NCBI GenBank assembly: GCA_046260765.1
Contig: JBHEOO010000005.1
Coordinates: forward strand, 38,086-102,085
Direction of reading: 5' to 3'
DNA from: Chromatocurvus sp046260765
GTDB lineage: Bacteria; Pseudomonadota; Gammaproteobacteria; Pseudomonadales; Halieaceae
Length of the DNA: 64,000 nucleotides
Shown one piece after another: positions 59,552 through 64,000 of this stretch (position 1 is the first letter of the stretch; every line of letters starts with the position of its first letter). Below the pieces are notes generated by a model. That model did not search any database and was not told where the DNA came from. It saw only the letters and a list, made by a program, of their open reading frames with translations. A program made the translations under genes and the position numbers.

Positions 59552-60763
59552 ATGCCAGCCGAACACTTTGCCGCCCGTTTCAGTCACCGGATGACGCCAT
59601 TTGCTGAAGAGGATGCCGGGGTCTGGGCCGTCCATGACACAGCCTGCGAGCGTCATGCGCAGGGTGAGAACATCTATCTGCTGTCGATCGGTGACCCGGA
59701 TCTGCCCACGCTGCCATCGACGATCGAAGCTACCATCGGCAGCCTGCGCGATGGACGTACGCACTATGCCCCCGGGCGCGGCGAATTGCGTCTGCGGCGC
59801 GTGATTGCGGACATCGAGGCGCGCGCAGCTGGCCGGGCCTGTGATCCCGACGAGATAATCATTTTTCCAGGCGCCACCAACGCCATCTACTCCACTCTGG
59901 CCTGCATTACCGATCCCGGCGATGCCGTCGTGGTTGCCGAACCCATGTACGTCGGGTACGACGGCATTTTCAAGGCGCTGGGTATTTCGAAATCCGTCAT
60001 CTCACTGGACCCGGGCTCAGGTTTTCGTCTCGATCCGGAAGCGGTGAAGGCGGCAGTCACTCCGCAGACCCGCGCCGTGCTGCTCAACACCCCGGGGAAT
60101 CCGGCAGGCAATATGATTGATGCAGAGACTCTGTCGTCGCTCGCCGCCTGGTGTCGGCAGCGCGGGCTCTGGCTGGTGTGTGACGAGGTGTACTCGATGA
60201 TCACCTTTGAGCGACAGCATGTCTCATTACGGCGTGCGGCGGCGGAGTTGGACAACGTTGTGGTCATTGACAGTCTTTCCAAGTCCCACGCCATGACCGG
60301 CTGGCGACTCGGGTGGACCGTGTGCGGTCTCGACCTGGCTGACCGCCTGCTGGCATTCACCAGCGCGACGGTGTTTGGATGCTGTCAGTTTGTTCAGGAC
60401 GCGGCGGCATTTGCCCTTACCAACGACGAGGCCTATATCGCCGGCGTTCGAGAGGAATACCGGAGGCGTCGCGACTATCTGTGCGGGCGCATAGATGCCA
60501 TGGAAGGGCTGAGCTGCGTTACGCCGGAGGCCGGCATGTTCGTGATGATGGACGTATCGGGCAGTGGTCGCGATGGTGCGGCCTTCGCGCGCGAGCTCCT
60601 CGACCGCCATCAGGTTTCCGTGCTTCCGGGTGCCGGGTTCGGCCCCAGCTGTGGTCAATTCGTGCGGGTATCCCTGTGCCAGCCGGTCGATATCCTGGCG
60701 CCGGCATTGGATCGCATAGAGCGCTACGTTCGTGAATGCAGGAGAGAAAAAAATAATGATTAA
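59552..60763 (+). CDS. Class I/II PLP aminotransferase
   Basis: A 403-residue aspartate-aminotransferase-fold enzyme. Key segments are YLLSIGDPDLPTLPS, HYAPGRGELRLRRVIA, LLNTPGNPAGNMID and the PLP-lysine region SLSKSHAMTGWRLGW. The substrate is unclear; the closest layout is alanine/arginine:pyruvate-type class I enzymes. The start is uncertain: AGAGGAG at 59532-59538 is seven bases from a TTG at 59546 and 13 from the ATG at 59552, and an ATG at 59522 is also open. Its end overlaps the EthD-like remnant start by 8 bp. Confidence 0.9.
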   Translation: MPAEHFAARFSHRMTPFAEEDAGVWAVHDTACERHAQGENIYLLSIGDPDLPTLPSTIEATIGSLRDGRTHYAPGRGELRLRRVIADIEARAAGRACDPDEIIIFPGATNAIYSTLACITDPGDAVVVAEPMYVGYDGIFKALGISKSVISLDPGSGFRLDPEAVKAAVTPQTRAVLLNTPGNPAGNMIDAETLSSLAAWCRQRGLWLVCDEVYSMITFERQHVSLRRAAAELDNVVVIDSLSKSHAMTGWRLGWTVCGLDLADRLLAFTSATVFGCCQFVQDAAAFALTNDEAYIAGVREEYRRRRDYLCGRIDAMEGLSCVTPEAGMFVMMDVSGSGRDGAAFARELLDRHQVSVLPGAGFGPSCGQFVRVSLCQPVDILAPALDRIERYVRECRREKNND

Positions 60764-60916
60764 ACTGTTTGTAGCGGTAAAAAGTGTTCCGTTTAAGACA
60801 AGTAGGCGTTTTTCTCAGACCCGGAGTATCTGAAACAGGTGCAGCCGGACGAATTGAAGTTCGCGGACATGCAGCGAACCGCCTTCTTCATGACGGAGGA
60901 AGAGCGCGTGATATAA
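60756..60916 (+). pseudogene. EthD-family remnant with internal deletion
   Basis: Just behind the aminotransferase, an AGGAG-preceded ATG opens MIKLFVAVKSVP, the usual start of EthD/DUF1330-sized proteins. This frame soon runs into unrelated residues and stops after 25 codons. In another frame the DNA then reads FSDPEYLKQVQPDELKFADM followed by QRTAFFMTEEERVI and a stop, the usual C-terminus of the same family. The ~60 codons that should lie between are missing, so the gene has lost its centre and frame. The former gene would have been translationally coupled to the aminotransferase. Confidence 0.6.
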
Positions 60917-60943
60917 CGCGCCCCAGCGAGGAAATTCGCGAAT

Positions 60944-61639
60944 TCAGGCGCTGACGTTTTCGCGGCCGCGTGAGCTCGACCGTTCGGCGGGTCGGCGTGC
61001 GTCTGTTGCGCCGTCAAAGCTGTCGGCAAGCCGGTGATTGACATCGCGATGACCGGCTTCATCTTCCCGCACTGCAAGAATGACGTCGCGCAACCTTGCG
61101 TTTTCTGGCAACTGCCAATAGTCGATTGCGATGCGTGGCGCCGAGACGTTTTCAAGACGACCCGTGTCTACTTCATGCAGGTATTGCGTGTAGCTGAACA
61201 CGGCTTCTTCCTCAAAATAACCCACCAGCCTGTGCGCCGTACGTGCGGATACCACGTAGAGCAGAAGGAAGCTGGTAAAGAAGATTCCCTGGGCTGTGAG
61301 AATGATCATGCGCTCGAACCAGCTGGGCTGAGCGATTTCAATGAACGTCATCAGATGCATGCGCTCATTCTCAGCCTCGGACAACAGCGTGTGTATCCAC
61401 TCGCGGTCGTCCTCGAGGCGTCGTAAGGAACGCATGTGCCGCATCATGCCGCCGACCATGCCGGGCACGGCTGCGACCGTCTCGAGCACAACTGCGCGAT
61501 GGCCGTAGCGTTTCGCGAAAAAACTGTCGGCGATGAAGCGCAGCATCCGGGTGAGGAAAAACGCCACACGGTCGGAGAATCCACTCGGCTTGTGGCGGTT
61601 CTGCAGGGGGTCTTCATGAATATTTTGTATTTGCCTCAT
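60944..61639 (-). CDS. Alternative oxidase (AOX)
   Basis: A 231-residue di-iron ubiquinol oxidase that reduces oxygen to water without pumping protons. All iron-ligand motifs are present: LET (E53), NERMH (E92, H95), EEEAVFSY (E144) and REDEAGH (E194, H197). Two hydrophobic helices (VVLETVAAVPGMVGGMM and IILTAQGIFFTSFLLLYVV) fit monotopic membrane attachment. I chose the ATG at 61639; a TTG at 61675 is also open and no ribosome site decides. AOX is well known in plants and fungi and scattered in marine proteobacteria. Confidence 0.93.
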   Translation of the reverse strand: MRQIQNIHEDPLQNRHKPSGFSDRVAFFLTRMLRFIADSFFAKRYGHRAVVLETVAAVPGMVGGMMRHMRSLRRLEDDREWIHTLLSEAENERMHLMTFIEIAQPSWFERMIILTAQGIFFTSFLLLYVVSARTAHRLVGYFEEEAVFSYTQYLHEVDTGRLENVSAPRIAIDYWQLPENARLRDVILAVREDEAGHRDVNHRLADSFDGATDARRPAERSSSRGRENVSA

Positions 61640-61696
61640 GCAATTTAAGACAGCAGAATTGCGGTTTTTATCCAAGGTCGGAGGCTTATTTCAGTA

Positions 61697-62095
61697 TCAG
61701 TTGTTCTCGTCGTCTGACGTCGAAACAGCTTTGTTTTTCGCCGCCCGCTCCGACCAGGTTAGCAACACGGCCGCCGCGCCCAGAATCAATACTGCGGAGG
61801 CCTCGTAGAGAATGGAGACCGGGTCCATATCCTTGCTCTGCAGAACAATCAGCCGCGAAAGGGCGGTAATGGCGATTAAAAGGGGATATACAACCGGGAT
61901 TCGCCGACTGGTGTAGAACACGCTGGCCATGGAAATGACCTCGGTGTAGAGAAAAAGCAGGAGAATGTCGGCAATGACAATTGTTCTGCGGTCCCAGATA
62001 TTCAACACTTCGAGGCCGACTGCGCCAACAGTCAGTACGACTATCAGAATGATAATTACGCGTTCGATAAAATCGATGGTAGCGCCTATAAACAT
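61697..62095 (-). CDS. PsiE family inner-membrane protein
   Basis: A 132-residue protein with four hydrophobic segments: IDFIERVIIILIVVLTVGAV, DILLLFLYTEVISMASVFY, PVVYPLLIAITALSRLIVL and LYEASAVLILGAAAVLLTW. They match the phosphate-starvation-inducible PsiE family, whose function is unknown. The ATG at 62095 is chosen because the first helix begins just after it; the frame extends to 62161. It is followed on the same strand by alternative oxidase after 57 bp. Confidence 0.85.
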   Translation of the reverse strand: MFIGATIDFIERVIIILIVVLTVGAVGLEVLNIWDRRTIVIADILLLFLYTEVISMASVFYTSRRIPVVYPLLIAITALSRLIVLQSKDMDPVSILYEASAVLILGAAAVLLTWSERAAKNKAVSTSDDENN

Positions 62096-62225
62096 GGTCT
62101 CTGTCCAGGTGAATCGAGAGGGAATGGACGTTACGTTCTGTCCGAAGGAGACGCAACACATCTGAAACCGTGTGTGAAACCCGGGGGCTGGGCTGCGGCG
62201 GATTTATGGCTGTGTGGTTTGTAGG

Positions 62226-62302
<77 letters not shown>

Positions 62303-62369
62303 ATTTGCCAATTCTATCACCGGGTTTTATTGTTTGGCGACCGCAAGAGATAAGTACGAGGAGCGCGAG

Positions 62370-62960
62370 ATGAGTCGACTGTCGAAACTACCCCCTGAGT
62401 CATGGGATCCTGATCTTAAGCGCATGACCGCTGCAGACAGTGCCAGCGTCATCGAGCAGGGTATTACCCGCATGCTGGCCCATGCGCCAGAGATGGCAAA
62501 GGGGGCCATTGGCTTCGCTGCGGCAATCGCACTGAACAGGACGCTTCCGGAAAGGCTGATTGAACTCGTTCGACTGCGCATTGCTTTTCATAACCAGTGT
62601 CGCAGTTGCATGGCCATTCGCTATGCGTCCGCGGCAGATGTTGTCGATGAGGAGCTGGTTTGCTCGCTGGAGAAGCCTGCGGAGGCCGTGGATCTCTCCG
62701 GGATGGAAAAGACTGCACTGGACTTCGCCGACCTTTTTGCCACGGATCACCTGGCCATCACGGATGAGCGCTTTGATCGCCTGAGGGACTACTTCTCCGA
62801 GCCGGAAATCATGGAGCTGATGCTGCACTGCGCGCTCTACGTCGGCATGGGCAGACTCGCCGCGGTACTCGACATGACGGAAGAGCTGCCCCTGGGTTTT
62901 CAGGCTCGCTCCGGGGAGCCAGTCACGCCCTGGAGTGACGCTCCCGTGCGTGTTCTGTGA
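62370..62960 (+). CDS. Carboxymuconolactone decarboxylase/AhpD-like family protein
   Basis: A 196-residue helical protein of the CMD family with the C-x-x-C-x3-H-like region FHNQCRSCMAIRYASA, where two cysteines could act as an AhpD-type redox pair (the final histidine is replaced by arginine-tyrosine). Members range from lactone decarboxylase to peroxidase partners; redox function is only possible here. The ATG at 62370 has a GAGGAG site. It begins 68 bp from the divergent tRNA gene. Confidence 0.88.
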   Translation: MSRLSKLPPESWDPDLKRMTAADSASVIEQGITRMLAHAPEMAKGAIGFAAAIALNRTLPERLIELVRLRIAFHNQCRSCMAIRYASAADVVDEELVCSLEKPAEAVDLSGMEKTALDFADLFATDHLAITDERFDRLRDYFSEPEIMELMLHCALYVGMGRLAAVLDMTEELPLGFQARSGEPVTPWSDAPVRVL

Positions 62961-62963
62961 CCG

Positions 62964-63386
62964 TCAGTCATCGCTGCCCTGCAGTGTGATAACGACCGAC
63001 CGCGCATGCGCCTGCGTGCGATGCTCGTACAGATAGATGCCCTGCCAGGTCCCCAAGGCCAGCCGTTGTTGCGCAATGGGGATTGTCAGAGAACTGGATG
63101 TCAGCACGCTTCGCAGGTGTGCCGCCATGTCGTCCGGCCCCTCCTGGTCATGCCGGTAGCCTGGATCGCCATCAGGCGCAAGGCGCGACAAAAATCCCTC
63201 AAGATCGCGCCTGACGTCCGGATCAGCAGTCTCGCACAGTATTAGCGATGCGCTCGTATGCTGCAGGAACAAGTGCGCAAGGCCGGTTGTTATGCCGCTC
63301 GCGGCGATGCCATCGTCGATCTCCGCGGTAACGTTGTAAGTGCCGCGCCCGCGGGTTCGAATTTTCAGTATGTGCTGTGACCACAT
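62964..63386 (-). CDS. YjbQ/UPF0047 family protein
   Basis: A 140-residue single-domain protein. It carries the conserved RTRGRGTYNVTAEID, LFLQHTSASLILCETADPDV and GTWQGIYLYEHR segments of the YjbQ family, in which some members can replace thiamine-phosphate synthase in assays (ThiE-like activity). Its physiological role is unsettled. I chose the ATG at 63386; a start four codons earlier is also open. It converges on the CMD-family gene with 3 bp between stops. Confidence 0.9.
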   Translation of the reverse strand: MWSQHILKIRTRGRGTYNVTAEIDDGIAASGITTGLAHLFLQHTSASLILCETADPDVRRDLEGFLSRLAPDGDPGYRHDQEGPDDMAAHLRSVLTSSSLTIPIAQQRLALGTWQGIYLYEHRTQAHARSVVITLQGSDD

Positions 63387-63501
63387 AGTTGGAAGCATAG
63401 CATGACGGCGTGCCCCCTCCGGTGCGCTTCATTTGCCGGGCGTACTTGAAATAACGAAGCCTGACGGGGGTGGGTTCGTTACACAATCGCGAGTTTCATC
63501 C

Positions 63502-64000
63502 TTACCGCAGCAACAAAGTCGGCACCCGCGCCGACCGCAGCAAATCAGACGTCTTGCTGCCCAGCAACAGTGTGCGCAGCNNNNNNNNNNGTGGCTGTAG
63601 GCACCCATAATGAGGATGTCGATGCCGTTGTCCATGACCTGGCTGCCGATGATGCGCTCGGCGTCTCCCGGTATCAGCGTGGTTGTGGCATCCAGTCCCG
63701 CATCTGTGAGCGCGCGTCCCGCCCACTCCAGCTGCTTTCCCGAGTCCTTGTTTTCCTTGCCGGACATCAGAAGTTGAATCGGCATATCCCGAAACAGCTT
63801 GCTTGATGCGATGGTCTGCACGCCGCGACGGGTGATGCTGCCGCCGTCAAAGGCAAACAAGGCGCGCTTTGGCTCTGCAAAATTGTCGGTAACCGCGAGA
63901 ATCGGTTTGCGCAATGCACGCACCACACGTTCCACGTTGCGCCCAAGGTCACGCTGGGTCGCTTCCGCGGAGCGCCCTCGCCTGCCCAGCACAAACAGAC
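63502..64000 (-). CDS. Tandem universal stress protein (UspA family), partial and gapped
   Basis: The window end catches the last part of a first Usp domain (LGRRGRSAEATQRDLGRNVE) and a complete second Usp domain beginning KRALFAFDGGSI. The second holds the nucleotide-loop segments DILIMGAYSH and, after ten Ns, LRTLLLGSKTSDLLRSARVP. Both fit an E-type two-domain Usp, which binds ATP and responds to stress or energy lack. The N-terminus lies past the window. The two sides of the gap are in different frames if it is counted as ten bases, so the true gap has another length. Confidence 0.88.
63581..63590. other. Assembly gap (10 N)
   Basis: Ten undetermined bases inside the universal stress protein gene. 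Reading frames on the two sides agree only if the true length is 2 modulo 3. By comparison with the usual SHSRLR stretch, five bases are most likely. Confidence 0.99.

Overview
The window reads as a GC-rich gammaproteobacterial chromosome, probably from an aerobic, free-living (perhaps marine) heterotroph. This placement is an inference from gene content: an HAE1-type RND pump, RecQ with RQC/HRDC regions, PsiE, bactofilin, a Tat-exported HiPIP, an alternative oxidase, ergothioneine genes, several DUF885 hydrolase-like proteins, and a tRNA with encoded CCA. I see no phage, transposase, integrase, CRISPR array or rRNA. Ten Ns at 63581-63590 show that this is a draft scaffold.

Layout. 1-6.3 kb: the end of a cytochrome P450, an array of eight 7-bp repeats, an EAL phosphodiesterase, a methyltransferase/ATP-grasp pair, an MFS permease, and a bactofilin/methyltransferase pair. 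6.3-21.5 kb: DUF885 no. 1, an RND efflux operon, RecQ, a ferredoxin-reductase-type flavoprotein, HiPIP, a probable thiamine-uptake pair (YkoF-like + PnuC/PnuT-like), 1-Cys peroxiredoxin behind a dense palindromic control region, AzlC-AzlD-MFS, and a cytochrome c. 21.5-36 kb: a catabolic block with an OYE-family reductase, a DapA-like lyase, a DAO-type flavoprotein, a polar amino-acid ABC transporter, a fused 2Fe-2S/FAD dehydrogenase subunit, SDR, a 3-hydroxyacyl-CoA-dehydrogenase-like enzyme, DUF885 no. 2, an IclR regulator and an aldehyde dehydrogenase. This fits uptake and oxidation of an imino acid or opine-like compound.

36-42 kb: a class III aminotransferase, a divergent split GcvPA/GcvPB-like pair with no gcvH or gcvT nearby, and an AcoX/ATP-NAD-kinase-like protein. 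The control DNA here holds palindromes built from the same TGTGCG half-site. This is the best candidate for an undescribed system. 42-52 kb: an S9 peptidase behind a strong AT-rich promoter, a polysaccharide deacetylase, a methyltransferase, DUF885 no. 3, a CoA-transferase A/B pair and DUF885 no. 4. 52-58 kb: aspartate kinase, a serine hydrolase, egtB, egtD and a PhzF-family protein, all on one strand. 58-64 kb: a truncated DUF1566-like gene, ThpR, an aminotransferase followed by an EthD-family remnant, alternative oxidase, PsiE, tRNA-Arg(CCG), a carboxymuconolactone-decarboxylase-like protein, a YjbQ-family protein and a tandem universal stress protein that runs off the window.

Two patterns recur. 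First, several intergenic regions carry short tandem arrays, four of them with a period of 7 or 14 bp. Second, the four DUF885 proteins show stepwise loss of the HExxPGH metal-binding motif.
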